Shown: in pieces, positions 35,320 to 44,400 of the stretch
Numbering within the stretch: the first letter of the stretch is position 1
Layout: every line of letters starts with the position of its first letter
Virus record (IMG/VR): IMGVR_UViG_3300008114_000042
Coordinates: 1-64,000 of that record
Direction: 5' to 3' (one strand)
Length of the DNA stretch: 64,000 nucleotides
DNA from: a virus
The notes under the pieces: generated by a model
Seen by the model: the letters and a program-made list of their open reading frames with translations, nothing else
Databases searched by the model: none
What the model was told of the DNA's origin: nothing
Program-made: the position numbers and the translations under genes

Positions 35320-35763
35320 ATGTCACGAGTACCCTTGCCAGATAGAGGCAACCCACTAGACGTTACTTACCTCTACTCCCTCGCACAGGCTATCAACGAC
35401 ATAGCAAGCGAGGTATCTTCTGCCACCTACAACTACACTACCGTCAAGACCCGTGAGATGGGTGACCAGAATATCAAGACATCCGAAGCACGCATCGTCG
35501 CAGGGTACCTAGATGTAGTCAATAACGAGAACGTCCTAGCAGGAACAACCAAGGCATTCTCCTTCAACTATCCCTCTGACTTCAAGTATGCTCCTATCGT
35601 TACAGCAACACCAGTCAACGCAGGCAACACTCCCATCGGCAACGATGTCACCGTTGTCCTCAACTCCGTGACCACCAACCGAGTAGATGGAAACATCAAG
35701 TTTAACACTACTGGCACCCTGTCAGTCAGCATCAACTACATCGTCATCGGTATTCCCACTTGA
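35320..35763 (+). CDS. Small fibre-like protein
   Basis: The 147-residue protein begins MSRVPLPDRGNPLDVTYLYS and has a beta-rich second half (YAPIVTATPVNAGNTP, LSVSINYIVIGIPT) resembling the short terminal domains of tail fibres. It is the last of the tail genes. Its start coincides with the predicted transcription start. Confidence 0.5.
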   Translation: MSRVPLPDRGNPLDVTYLYSLAQAINDIASEVSSATYNYTTVKTREMGDQNIKTSEARIVAGYLDVVNNENVLAGTTKAFSFNYPSDFKYAPIVTATPVNAGNTPIGNDVTVVLNSVTTNRVDGNIKFNTTGTLSVSINYIVIGIPT

Positions 35764-35788
35764 CATTTACCAACTAAAGTGGTATAAT
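35760..35788 (+). promoter_or_regulatory. Full -35/-10 promoter, leaderless type
   Basis: TTGACA (35760-35765), a 17-nt spacer and TGGTATAAT ending at 35788 make the strongest consensus promoter in the window. The ATG at 35795 is at the predicted +1. It marks the switch from virion to replication genes. Confidence 0.85.
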
Positions 35789-35794
35789 GTTACT

Positions 35795-36295
35795 ATGGAC
35801 AGACCAAAGAACGCTCAGCGCAGAGCAAAGGTGTGGTTTCTCAACGGAGAAATAGTCTACGTTTATCATATGAGTCGTGCGCAAGGGATAGTCACCCTCT
35901 ACAACAAGACCAGATCGGTAAGGCAGCAGACAACCGTGCAGGAATGGACCCGCAAGCGTAGGAGAGCCTACACGGTGATGAAAACTAGCGAGTTACTCAA
36001 CTACCACCGTAAGTCGTTAAGCCGCCTAGCACGCCTAGAAATCATTCCTATGCCCACCCCAGAGAGCGGCATCCGGGCAATGGGGCACTACGCCTACTAT
36101 TCAGAAGACGATGTTATAGAAATTAGAAAGATACTGGCTGGCATCCACCACGGTAATGCGAGGAAGGATGGACTGGTCACCAACAACAAAATCCCCACAG
36201 AGCAAGAACTAAAACACAGGATGGGTGATGGTCAGATACTTTACCTTAAAAATGATGAGGGTAAGTTCGTCCCCGTCTTTAGCGAAACCATCTAG
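35795..36295 (+). CDS. MerR-like helix-turn-helix protein
   Basis: The 166-residue basic protein has a short beta-rich N-terminal part and, from about residue 63, MKTSELLNYHRKSLSRLARL followed by YYSEDDVIEIRKILAGIHHG, the pattern of a MerR/excisionase-type winged helix. It is the first gene after the full-consensus promoter, so it may regulate the replication region. An N-terminal regulatory binding domain typical of cellular MerR proteins is absent. Confidence 0.55.
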   Translation: MDRPKNAQRRAKVWFLNGEIVYVYHMSRAQGIVTLYNKTRSVRQQTTVQEWTRKRRRAYTVMKTSELLNYHRKSLSRLARLEIIPMPTPESGIRAMGHYAYYSEDDVIEIRKILAGIHHGNARKDGLVTNNKIPTEQELKHRMGDGQILYLKNDEGKFVPVFSETI

Positions 36296-36299
36296 GGTC

Positions 36300-36328
36300 T
36301 TGACACCCTATCAAAAGAGTGCTACACT
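36300..36328 (+). promoter_or_regulatory. -35/-10 promoter with leader
   Basis: TTGACA (36300-36305), 17 nt and TACACT (36323-36328). The leader contains GAAGGAG before the ATG at 36352. Confidence 0.65.
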
Positions 36329-36351
36329 AGTAGCCTACGAAGGAGAAAAGT

Positions 36352-36549
36352 ATGGATGAAACACGAATCAAGTGGGCCGCTGGCTACACTTTGAATGTTG
36401 GAAACTTCCAGTCCCTACGCCTTGACTGTGAAATCACAGATCATACGCGAGGTGACGAGACAGTTGTAGAGGCATCAAACCGTGTCTACAAACTGGTGGA
36501 AGAGCAACTAGGAAAGAAGTTGGAAGAGGCACGAGAGGCACTAGGGTGA
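36352..36549 (+). CDS. Small hypothetical protein
   Basis: The 65-residue protein has AAGGAG at good spacing. The C-terminal half is amphipathic and helical (VYKLVEEQLGKKLEEAREAL). Its stop overlaps the next GTG. It may be the first gene of the helicase operon. Confidence 0.5.
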   Translation: MDETRIKWAAGYTLNVGNFQSLRLDCEITDHTRGDETVVEASNRVYKLVEEQLGKKLEEAREALG

Positions 36550-36770
36550 ACAGGAAGGCACACGCTTATAGAGCAATAAACGAACGCCCACTGGTCCTAT
36601 GTGCATGGGGAAACACCCCATCGCAGGCAATGAGGAAACTTGCTACAATCATTAAGGATGTAATGGAGGATTACCCCCACAGCCTCGTCCTTGGGTTGAG
36701 CACTCATTATGACGATGACTTTGTGTTCCATATTACAGCGACACTATCGCTGTCTGTCCTAGGAGAGTAA
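36546..36770 (+). CDS. Small hypothetical protein
   Basis: The 74-residue protein starts with GTG in a 4-nt overlap and ends in a TAATG overlap, so it is translationally coupled on both sides. The mixed alpha/beta pattern (LVLGLSTHYDDDFVFHITAT) gives no family. Confidence 0.5.
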   Translation: MNRKAHAYRAINERPLVLCAWGNTPSQAMRKLATIIKDVMEDYPHSLVLGLSTHYDDDFVFHITATLSLSVLGE

Positions 36771-37078
36771 TGGCTGACCGTAAGGATCGTTTCAAACTCA
36801 TCAGAGAGTTTGTATCTCTATACCAGCAACGGTATGGGAAGGTTGCGATTATCAACCGCAACACAGAGCAGTGGAATGCAGAGGGCATCATCGACACCTT
36901 TGGTATGGATGGCAGCATTGAACTACTGCACTACTATTTCAGTTATGCACAGAGCCCTAACTGGACAACCTTCGCCCGAACCTATGACAAAATCTATCTG
37001 GCGAAGCAGGCAATGGAAACAGATTTGCGTGAACGCGCAGAGCGACGAGAGAAAGCAAAGGAGTGGCTGGCGAAGTGA
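36770..37078 (+). CDS. Hypothetical protein, possible helicase loader
   Basis: The 102-residue protein is helical, with a charged C-terminal end (ETDLRERAERREKAKEWLAK). It lies immediately before and overlaps the DnaB-type helicase gene, the usual place for a loader or primase-recruitment factor. No ATPase motif exists, so the loader idea is positional only. Confidence 0.45.
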   Translation: MADRKDRFKLIREFVSLYQQRYGKVAIINRNTEQWNAEGIIDTFGMDGSIELLHYYFSYAQSPNWTTFARTYDKIYLAKQAMETDLRERAERREKAKEWLAK

Positions 37079-38295
37079 TTAATCTAGAAGACAAGGTACT
37101 ATCTGCTGTCCTTACAGACAGGCAGGTTCATATTCTCCTACAGGCGAACGTGGATGAGGTTCTCCGTACCCACAAGGACGTATGGGGCTTTATCAAGACC
37201 TACTACGAGAATAACCAGTCTACCCCACCCGTTGCTCTTGTTGAGTCAAAGTTTCCAGACTTCGAATACACTTCGGAGGTAGGTGCCACCAAGTATCACC
37301 TTGATGAGTTGCGACAGGACTATCTTGAGGACAACTTCAAGATCGCTCTCCGCTCTGCTGCTACTTCTATCCAAGAGGGTAGGACAGCAGAGGCACTTGA
37401 CCTTCTCATCAAGGATACTAGCGCACTCAAGAAGATCACGGCAGACGTTCGTGACCTTGACATCGCAGACGTTGATGACGCCGTTGCCTATTTTGAGAAG
37501 GTTCGTGAGTTGATGGAGAGTGGCTTCCACGGCATTCGCACAGGACTCGCAGGCTTCGACAACTACATCACTTCTGGCATTACCCCCGGACAGTTGGGTG
37601 TGCTCCTTGCCTACCCTGCTATTGGTAAGTCGTGGATGTCTCAATACTTCGCAGTTCAAGCATGGAAGCATGGGCGTACCCCGCTCATCATCAGTCTGGA
37701 AATGACGGAGGAAGAGGTACGAAACCGACTCTTCACCATTATCGGTGAGGGCTTCTGGTCCCACAAGAACCTTTCCTCTGGTAAGGTAGAACTGGATATG
37801 TTCAAGAAGTGGGCACAGAAGACATTTGAGGGAAAGCCACCATTCCATATCATCAGCAGCGACGGTATGGGAGAGGTCACCCCATCAGTAGTCAGAGGTA
37901 AGATTGAGCAATATAAGCCTGATATCGTTTTTATCGACTATATCAATCTAATGCAGTCTAACCAGCGTTCTGATAGTGAGCCAGTCAAGATGAAGAATAT
38001 CTCCCGTGAGTTGAAGTTGCTGGCGATTGGAACACACGTTCCTATTATGGCTATTTCGTCTGCTACGCCAGATGAGACCAGCAATATGAATACTGTTCCT
38101 ACCCTTGGACAGATTCGATGGGGAAAGGACCTTGCCTACGATGCTGACTTTTTGCTTGCTATGGGCCGTGATGCAAACTCCGATACAATTTCTTGTGTCT
38201 TTCGCAAGAACCGGAATGGCTTTCTTGGTGAATTCCTTGTTCAGGTGGACTTTGATAGCGGCAGGTTCAGGGATATCGATTTGTCTGGCGTATGA
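37075..38295 (+). CDS. dnaB: Replicative DNA helicase (DnaB family)
   Basis: The protein has about 406 residues with a GTG start that overlaps the upstream stop; GTG at 37063 is the alternative. The N-terminal helical domain (VLTDRQVHILLQANVDEVLR) precedes a RecA-fold ATPase with Walker A AYPAIGKSW near residue 180 and Walker B DIVFIDYINL near 285. The later IRWGKDLAYDADFLLAMGR matches the DnaB motif 4 region. It would unwind the fork ahead of the phage polymerase. The stop TGA lies inside the next -10-like box. Confidence 0.9.
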   Translation: MINLEDKVLSAVLTDRQVHILLQANVDEVLRTHKDVWGFIKTYYENNQSTPPVALVESKFPDFEYTSEVGATKYHLDELRQDYLEDNFKIALRSAATSIQEGRTAEALDLLIKDTSALKKITADVRDLDIADVDDAVAYFEKVRELMESGFHGIRTGLAGFDNYITSGITPGQLGVLLAYPAIGKSWMSQYFAVQAWKHGRTPLIISLEMTEEEVRNRLFTIIGEGFWSHKNLSSGKVELDMFKKWAQKTFEGKPPFHIISSDGMGEVTPSVVRGKIEQYKPDIVFIDYINLMQSNQRSDSEPVKMKNISRELKLLAIGTHVPIMAISSATPDETSNMNTVPTLGQIRWGKDLAYDADFLLAMGRDANSDTISCVFRKNRNGFLGEFLVQVDFDSGRFRDIDLSGV

Positions 38296-38301
38296 TACAA
38301 T
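38293..38301 (+). promoter_or_regulatory. TGATACAAT promoter containing a stop codon
   Basis: The extended -10 variant TGATACAAT includes the TGA stop of the helicase gene. The same arrangement recurs at 56764-56772. Confidence 0.5.
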
Positions 38302-38319
38302 ATATTTGGAGAGATACAA

Positions 38320-38496
38320 ATGAAACACGATGAACTATGCCCTTCTGCCTACACCTTTGGTGTGTGTGAATGCGATCTTATTCGCAGGGTAATGCAGAGG
38401 GAAGAGTCAAAATACGAAATAGAACTTGACAGAAAAAGAATGGAATGGTACAATAATGGCTTCAGAGAAGGAGAGCGTCATGGAAGAAGATTTTAG
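38320..38496 (+). CDS. Small Cys-containing hypothetical protein
   Basis: The 58-residue ORF follows TTGGAGAG at good spacing. It contains CPSAYTFGVCECD and a charged helical tail (REESKYEIELDRKRMEWYNN). It overlaps the following gene by 17 nt. Codon use and the ribosome site support it; the function is unknown. Confidence 0.55.
   Translation: MKHDELCPSAYTFGVCECDLIRRVMQREESKYEIELDRKRMEWYNNGFREGERHGRRF
38426..38454 (+). promoter_or_regulatory. -35/-10 promoter within small gene
   Basis: TTGACA (38426-38431), 17 nt and TGGTACAAT ending at 38454. The following gene starts at 38480 after AAGGAGAG. Confidence 0.6.
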
Positions 38497-38782
38497 TAAG
38501 CCCCACGATTGGCAGTGCCCGACACAACAGGGACACGAGACTTGCCTATGTGATTTCATCGGGAGCATTAGGCAGCAGAATGCCGAGGTAGTAGATGGAA
38601 TGATCCGAAGCGTCCTTCCCCCTATTGAGAATGCATTCCCTCCCCATAATGATGAGGACGAGGAATGTCTTGGATGCTCCGTCATCCAGTACCTTCTACA
38701 GATGCCTTTCATTCTAAACCCCAATTACCAACCGCGAGAAGCAGGAGAAGATGATGAAGAGACTGGTGGACCTAACACCTGA
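38480..38782 (+). CDS. Hypothetical protein
   Basis: The 100-residue acidic protein contains HDWQCPTQQGHETCLCDFIG and a later ECLGCSVIQYLLQMPF, which gives five cysteines and several histidines in a metal-site-like pattern. I chose the ATG at 38480 because GAAGGAG precedes it; ATG at 38456 lies upstream of the predicted transcript start. No family is recognised. Confidence 0.5.
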   Translation: MEEDFSKPHDWQCPTQQGHETCLCDFIGSIRQQNAEVVDGMIRSVLPPIENAFPPHNDEDEECLGCSVIQYLLQMPFILNPNYQPREAGEDDEETGGPNT

Positions 38783-38894
38783 GCAGTACGACAAGGTGGT
38801 AGATGACGTGATGGTCTTCCTTTCTGCCTACCCGAATGCTGACAATTCAGCGGTAGAGGAATATATGTATTCCATTATCAGAATGTATGACTAG
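38754..38894 (+). CDS. Small hypothetical protein (46 aa)
   Basis: This short acidic ORF begins at the second codon of an ATGATG pair after GGAG and overlaps the end of the preceding gene. It reads MKRLVDLTPEQYDKVVDDVM at its start and is probably helical. Confidence 0.45.
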   Translation: MKRLVDLTPEQYDKVVDDVMVFLSAYPNADNSAVEEYMYSIIRMYD

Positions 38895-38903
38895 TGGTAT
38901 AAT
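38895..38903 (+). promoter_or_regulatory. Extended -10 promoter, leaderless type
   Basis: TGGTATAAT, spacer GTCTCT, then ATG at 38910. The spacer is identical to that of the HNH gene at 6436. Confidence 0.75.
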
Positions 38904-38909
38904 GTCTCT

Positions 38910-39263
38910 ATGGAAAACTTCGCTCATAAGAAAATAAAGAGGTTTGAACTGGAAGGCCAGATAGTGGACGACAGTGCTATCCCTCGTATGAGAGAAGAGT
39001 ACGAGCGGCTGCTCGTCGCAGGTATGAGATGCGACGGGTATGTCCCAAGACTTGACATAGGACCAGAGTTTACGATACAATATAACCGAACACATTACAC
39101 TTTTACATTATCCGTATATGGCGTGTACCTAGGAAAGAGGCAAGCAGAATGCATCGAAGGACTGGACGGCCCCCGGCCCGTCTATTCACAGAGGAACAGA
39201 TCAGAAGGGTCATCCTCGTTTCGGGAGCAACCATCGAAGGCGAAGTCGGAACAGACTTCCTAG
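38910..39263 (+). CDS. Hypothetical protein overlapping the primase start
   Basis: The 117-residue ORF starts at the predicted +1 of its promoter. Residues 1-80 look like a compact alpha/beta protein. The last ~38 residues lie in the 115-nt overlap with the primase gene and are low-complexity (RNRSEGSSSFREQPSKAKSE). Either the overlap is real or a frame change separates the two. The function is unknown. Confidence 0.5.
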   Translation: MENFAHKKIKRFELEGQIVDDSAIPRMREEYERLLVAGMRCDGYVPRLDIGPEFTIQYNRTHYTFTLSVYGVYLGKRQAECIEGLDGPRPVYSQRNRSEGSSSFREQPSKAKSEQTS

Positions 39264-40087
39264 TCTTTTGCCCATTTCACGGCAACTTCCGCACCCCCGC
39301 AGGCGAGGTAGACAAGGAGAAAGGAACGTTCTTCTGCTTCTCGTGTAGGCATGTATGCGACCTCAACGACTACATCACCAAGGTATCCGGCAAGACCTAC
39401 TTCCAAGCAGAGCGCCTCATCAAGCAGATGGAGCAGGAAATGGACATCACGGATATCCTTGATAAGGAACTGGAAGAGAAGCCAGAGTTTGTTCCCTTCG
39501 ATGAACTGCTCATCAAGCGCCTTCACAACGACCTTGACCTACGGGCACGCACCTACCTCAACCTTCGACTCATCAACGATGAGAGCATCGACCGCTTCAT
39601 GCTGGGGTACTCCCGCAAGCAGGATATGATTACCGTCCCGGTGTCTGCTCCTGACGGGATGTGGGTTGGCTTTGTCGGCAGGAGTCTTGAAGGCAAGCAG
39701 TTCAAGAATACGACCGGGCATTGGAGAAGTAAGACTCTCTTTAATCTACATAAGACGCGCAAGTACGATCAAGTCTATGTAGTTGAGTCTTCGTTTGATG
39801 CGATTAGGCTCTCCCAGAATGGCATTCCCGCAGTAGCCACTCTGGGTGCAAGCGTTTCCAACATTCAGTTGGGGCTCTTGGAAAAGTATTTCAGCACTGT
39901 TGTCGTCATCGGTGACAACGACGATGCTGGAAAACTGATGAAGGAAAGAGTATTGACACGGCTGGGAAACCGTGCTATACTAATAACATTGCCAGACAGG
40001 TTCAAGGATGTCGGAGACTTGACTGACAGTGACATAGCACAACTAAACACAAAAATATCCGATCCACTACTATCACTAAGTATTTAA
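39149..40087 (+). CDS. DNA primase (DnaG-like)
   Basis: The 312-residue protein makes RNA primers for replication. The N-terminal zinc-binding domain has C41 and H44 (CPFHG) and C63 and C66 (FCFSC). The TOPRIM core follows, with VYVVESSFDAIRLSQNGIPA near residues 208-227 (catalytic Glu) and VVVIGDNDDAGK near 250-261 (Asp-x-Asp). It is much shorter than bacterial DnaG and lacks a C-terminal helicase-binding domain. It lies between helicase and ssDNA-binding genes. Confidence 0.88.
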   Translation: MHRRTGRPPARLFTEEQIRRVILVSGATIEGEVGTDFLVFCPFHGNFRTPAGEVDKEKGTFFCFSCRHVCDLNDYITKVSGKTYFQAERLIKQMEQEMDITDILDKELEEKPEFVPFDELLIKRLHNDLDLRARTYLNLRLINDESIDRFMLGYSRKQDMITVPVSAPDGMWVGFVGRSLEGKQFKNTTGHWRSKTLFNLHKTRKYDQVYVVESSFDAIRLSQNGIPAVATLGASVSNIQLGLLEKYFSTVVVIGDNDDAGKLMKERVLTRLGNRAILITLPDRFKDVGDLTDSDIAQLNTKISDPLLSLSI

Positions 40088-40098
40088 GGAGAAACTAT

Positions 40099-40758
40099 AT
40101 GTCGATTATTACAGGTCTCAAGGCAATGGAAGCCGCTATGACCACTAAGGAATACACCAACGACGGCCCGAAGGTCCGTTGGGTGAAGTTGGAGGATAGG
40201 CAGGTTGTCAAGGCTCGTCCCATCAATGAACTTGATGAAGATTCCAGCAACTATGACCCCTCACGAGGTCTTACAATCGTAGTCGTGGAGCACACTAACC
40301 CCAAGGACTACAAGAAGAAGGCTGTCTGCACGATGGACACCGAAGGTCGCTGCTACGGCTGCGAGATGAACCAGAAGGACCCCAAGGCTGGCTGGTATGG
40401 TCGCAAGCGCTTCTACATCAACCTGCTCGTAGACGACTCACTTGAGCCTCCCTACGTCGCAGTCTGGTCACAGGGGCTTGGAAAGCAGTCCTCTGTTCCT
40501 ACCCTCGTGGAATACTACCACGATACTCAGGCTATCTCCAACCTCTCTTGGAAGTTGAAGCGTCAGGGCTCTGGCACGGACACCACCTACGTCCTTTTGC
40601 CTACCGTTCCCGACACCGAGCCTTTCGACTGGAAGGGTATTGAGCCCTTCCCGCTGGACAAGGTTGTCCGACAGATTCCTTATGCGGATCAGGAGTCGTT
40701 CTACCTTGGGTTCGATAGTGCTCTCTCTTCTGCCACCTCTACTTCCGTAGACTGGTAG
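40099..40758 (+). CDS. Putative single-stranded DNA-binding protein
   Basis: The 219-residue protein follows AAGGAG and sits between primase and polymerase. It has a Cys-x-Cys-type metal motif (CTMDTEGRCYGCE), a beta-rich core with aromatic residues (GWYGRKRFYINLLVDDSLEP) and a Ser/Thr-rich end. This composition and position match phage ssDNA-binding proteins of the zinc-containing type, but no exact signature confirms it. A perfect hairpin follows the stop. Confidence 0.6.
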   Translation: MSIITGLKAMEAAMTTKEYTNDGPKVRWVKLEDRQVVKARPINELDEDSSNYDPSRGLTIVVVEHTNPKDYKKKAVCTMDTEGRCYGCEMNQKDPKAGWYGRKRFYINLLVDDSLEPPYVAVWSQGLGKQSSVPTLVEYYHDTQAISNLSWKLKRQGSGTDTTYVLLPTVPDTEPFDWKGIEPFPLDKVVRQIPYADQESFYLGFDSALSSATSTSVDW

Positions 40759-40765
40759 AACCCCC

Positions 40766-40804
40766 GACTGGGGATAGGCTTACTCACTCCACCTATCCCC
40801 AGTC
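40766..40804 (+). terminator. Perfect 13-bp hairpin
   Basis: GACTGGGGATAGG (40766-40778) pairs perfectly with CCTATCCCCAGTC (40792-40804). There is no T-tract. It separates the ssDNA-binding gene from the next promoter. Confidence 0.65.
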
Positions 40805-40828
40805 AAACCCATCATTCTCACACCGATA

Positions 40829-40837
40829 TGGTATAAT
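40829..40837 (+). promoter_or_regulatory. Extended -10 promoter, leaderless type
   Basis: TGGTATAAT, spacer ATGACT, then ATG at 40844 at the predicted +1. The spacer contains another in-frame ATG at 40838 that lies upstream of the predicted transcript. Confidence 0.72.
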
Positions 40838-40843
40838 ATGACT

Positions 40844-41416
40844 ATGAGAATGACGACAAATGTTGGCGAAACAAATGAATACGGAGTCAAAGTAGTTGGC
40901 GGTCCCTACTATGGGATAGCAAGAGGAAACTCTACACGATGGGACTATCTGTGCCCCTTCTGTGAAGAAACTTTCAGAGCGCCGACCACAAACTTTAAAA
41001 AGGCAAAGTCTTGCTACAACTGCCGGGGCTGGGCACTTCGGAAGTCATCAGCAGAAATAACTTGGCGAAACCATTATGGGATGGTCAAAAGCCGCAAGGC
41101 AGCAAAAGAAAAAGGTTTTGATATCACACTAGAGCAGTTTGTAGAGATATCTTCTATGGACTGCCACTACTGCGGGATAGAGCCGTCCCCCACAAAAGGA
41201 CACCGGCAATGGTCTGAGACTATTCTCACGAATGGTCTTGACAGGGTGGACCCAAGTGTGGGATACTTATATTCCAACGTAGTCCCCTGTTGCAAAGACT
41301 GCAACATAGCGAAGTTAGACAAGACAACTAAGGAGTTTACCTCGTGGCTAACGAGAATAGCACAGCACCAAGCAATAACTATGTCCCTCTCCACCTCCAC
41401 TCGCATTTCAGTTTGA
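40844..41416 (+). CDS. HNH homing endonuclease overlapping the polymerase gene
   Basis: The 190-residue protein has an N-terminal Cys-pair ribbon (YLCPFCEETF, then CYNC) and a C-terminal HNH core (DCHYCGIEPS, LDRVDPSVGYLYSNVVPCC, CNIAKLDKT). It is inserted between the ssDNA-binding and polymerase genes, with its own leaderless promoter. Its last 73 nt overlap the polymerase 5' end, and the polymerase ribosome site lies inside this gene. Confidence 0.85.
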   Translation: MRMTTNVGETNEYGVKVVGGPYYGIARGNSTRWDYLCPFCEETFRAPTTNFKKAKSCYNCRGWALRKSSAEITWRNHYGMVKSRKAAKEKGFDITLEQFVEISSMDCHYCGIEPSPTKGHRQWSETILTNGLDRVDPSVGYLYSNVVPCCKDCNIAKLDKTTKEFTSWLTRIAQHQAITMSLSTSTRISV

Positions 41417-44400
41417 TGGATGGAGTTTCTACAACAGAAGAGTATGTATCCCGCGCTATCGATAACGGTATGCGCGGCATTGCTATTACTGACCACGGAA
41501 CACTCTCCGGTCATCGTGCTATGTATCGTGCTGCGACCAGCGCAGGCATCAAGCCGGTACTGGGAATCGAAGCCTACTTTACCCCTGACAGAAAGGACCG
41601 CAGGGACTACGACGAGCGCACCACTCCACTAGACAAGGTGTATAACCATCTTATCATCCTTGCGAAGAACAACAAGGGTCTTGCTAACCTTAACAAGATG
41701 AGCGAGATTTCTTGGAATGATGGCTTCTTTAAGAAGCCTCGTATTGACTTTGAGTTGCTAGAGAAGTACGGTGATGGACTCATCATTTCCTCTGCATGTA
41801 TGGGTGGCCTTATCAACCAAGCGATTGAGCAGGACGAACTTGCCGTAGCCAAGGGGCACCTTAAGTGGTTCGGTGACCGCTTCGGTGACGACTTCTATGT
41901 AGAGGTCATGCCACACAACCCTGCTTACATCAACCAGACACTCATCGAACTTGCAGACCACGGCGGTCACAAGATCATCGTTACTCCTGACTGTCATCAC
42001 GCGACGGTAGACCAGAAGATCATTCAGGAAGTCATGCTCATCAACAATACTCATCCTAAGCAGGTTAAGGATACTACCTATGCCAAGGCAGCCAAGATCG
42101 ACAACCTCATGGATCGCCTTGACTACCTTTACGACAAGGATCGCAAACTAACTTTCAACAAGTTCGACATTCACTTGCTCTCCGCAGACGAGATGCGTGA
42201 GGCCATGGAGAACAGTGGTGGTTTTAGGGAGGATATGTTCTCCAACACAGAGGAAATCCTTGACAAGGTAGAGGACTACAAGATGCCTCGTAACCTCAAC
42301 CTCCTTCCCACAGAGTACCAGAAGCCAGCAGACGAACTTCGCCGTCTGGCCTATGAGGGTCTGGCAGAGCGTGGGTTCGCAGACAACCCAGAGTATGTCG
42401 CACGACTGGATGAGGAACTGTCCATCATCCACGACAAGGGCTTTGAGCCTTACTTTCTCGTGGTGCGCAACATGCTCAACTGGGCACGCAAGCAGGGCAT
42501 CATGGTAGGACCGGGTAGAGGATCGGCAGCAGGATCACTACTGTCTTTCTGTCTCTACATCACAGACATTGATCCTATCCCCCACGGACTACTGTTCTTC
42601 CGCTTCATCGATCCTAGCCGTGATGATTTCCCTGACATCGATTCTGACATTCAGGATAGTCGTCGTGATGAGGTCAAGGCTTATCTGGAAGCACAGTACC
42701 GGCATGTGGCATCCATTGCTACCTACCAAGAGTTCAAGGATAAGGGAGTCGTGCGTGACGTTGCTCGCGTGTTCAACGTCCCTCTGTCCGATGTGAACCG
42801 TGCTCTTAAGTCTGTCGATGTGTGGGAGGCATTTGCCTTTAGCCGCAGCACCGCATGGTTCCGAGAGAAGTACCCTGAGGTGGTCACCGTAGCAGAGCAG
42901 TTGCGTGGTCGCATCAGAGGCACAGGCATCCACGCCGCAGGCATGGTCACTGCCAAGTCTCCTATCTCCAAGGTGGCTCCTATGGAGACACGAGTGGACC
43001 CCGCCAGCAAGGAGCGCATCCCTGTCGTGGCGGTCGATATGGAAGAGGCAGCAGACATTGGCCTTATCAAGATTGACATTCTTGGTCTTAAGACTCTCTC
43101 CGTTATTGACGACACTCTTAAGACTATCAAGGAGCGATGGGGAAAGACCATCGACCTTCACTCCATCCCGATGGATGATAAGAAGGTTTACGAAATGATT
43201 TCGGCTGGTCACACGAAGGGCATCTTCCAGTGTGAGGCTGCCCCCTACACCAACCTCATTCTCAAGATGGGCATTCGCAACTTCGATGAACTTGTAGCCT
43301 CCAACGCACTCGTGCGCCCCGGTGCTATGAACACCATTGGTAAGTCCTACGTTGCTCGCAAGCATGGCAAGCAGGACATCTCCTATGCCTCTCCACTGAT
43401 GAAGGCATTCACAGAGGAAACGTATGGTACTATTCTCTATCAGGAGCAGGTTATGCTCGCCTGTACGGAACTAGGCGGCATGACCATGGAGCAGGCCAAT
43501 AAGGTTCGTAAGATTATTGGAAAGAAGAAGGACGCTAAGGAGTTTGATGAGTTCAAGGAGTTATTCATTCGGAATGCGAGTGGGCCACTTGGCGGGGCGG
43601 CTGCTGAAAAGATGTGGCATGATTTCGAAGCCCACGCCGGGTATTCGTTTAACAAGTCTCATGCTGTCGCTTACTCAACCCTATCGTACTGGACCGCATG
43701 GCTCAAGCACTACTACCCGCTAGAGTTCATGTTCTGCGTTCTTAAGAATGAGAAGCAGGCAAAGGATAGAACACCCTATCTTATTGAAGCAAAGCGCATG
43801 GGAATCCCCCTGCGACTACCACACATCAACGAGTCAGACCTTGACTTTAAGATTGAAGGGAAGGCGATCCGCTTTGGGTTGACTAGCATTAAGTTCCTTA
43901 GTGATAAGGTCGGTGGCAGATATATCGATAACCGTCCTTTCCATTCCTACGAACAAGTTAAAGAGTTTACTCTCACAAAGGGCAACGGAGTAAACACTCG
44001 TGCTCTTTCGGCTCTTGATGCAGTAGGCGCTGTGGCGTTCCCTGACAATCCTAGGGATGAGAACAGGGTTCGAAGCAACCTCTATGAGTACCTAGAACTG
44101 CCAGAGTTTGCAACTGATATCCCATCTCATATCCATGCCTTCATGGACAACTGTGATGACTTCGATGAGAAGGGCGTGTTTATCTTCATGGGTGTCGTGC
44201 GTGATATCAAGCGGGGTATGGGATGGGCACGGGTAGAAATCCTTGATGCCACCGGCAGCGTAGGAGTCTTTGATGATCCACAAACAACCATTGAGAAGGG
44301 CAAGCAGTACCTCTTTCTCGTTGGGTCTAACCGGGTAGTTGAGGCGATCCCTGTGGATGAGATTGCCACAAGCAAGTCAGCCTTCGTAAGGTTCCTCAAT

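Noticed and set aside
35795-36295. Another homing endonuclease, because of its leaderless promoter and basic N-terminus
   Set aside because: It lacks HNH or LAGLIDADG motifs and has a MerR-like helix-turn-helix pattern.
42589-43365. Minus-strand open frame (258 codons)
   Set aside because: It lies opposite the conserved polymerase palm region and has no family features; it follows from codon bias of the real gene.
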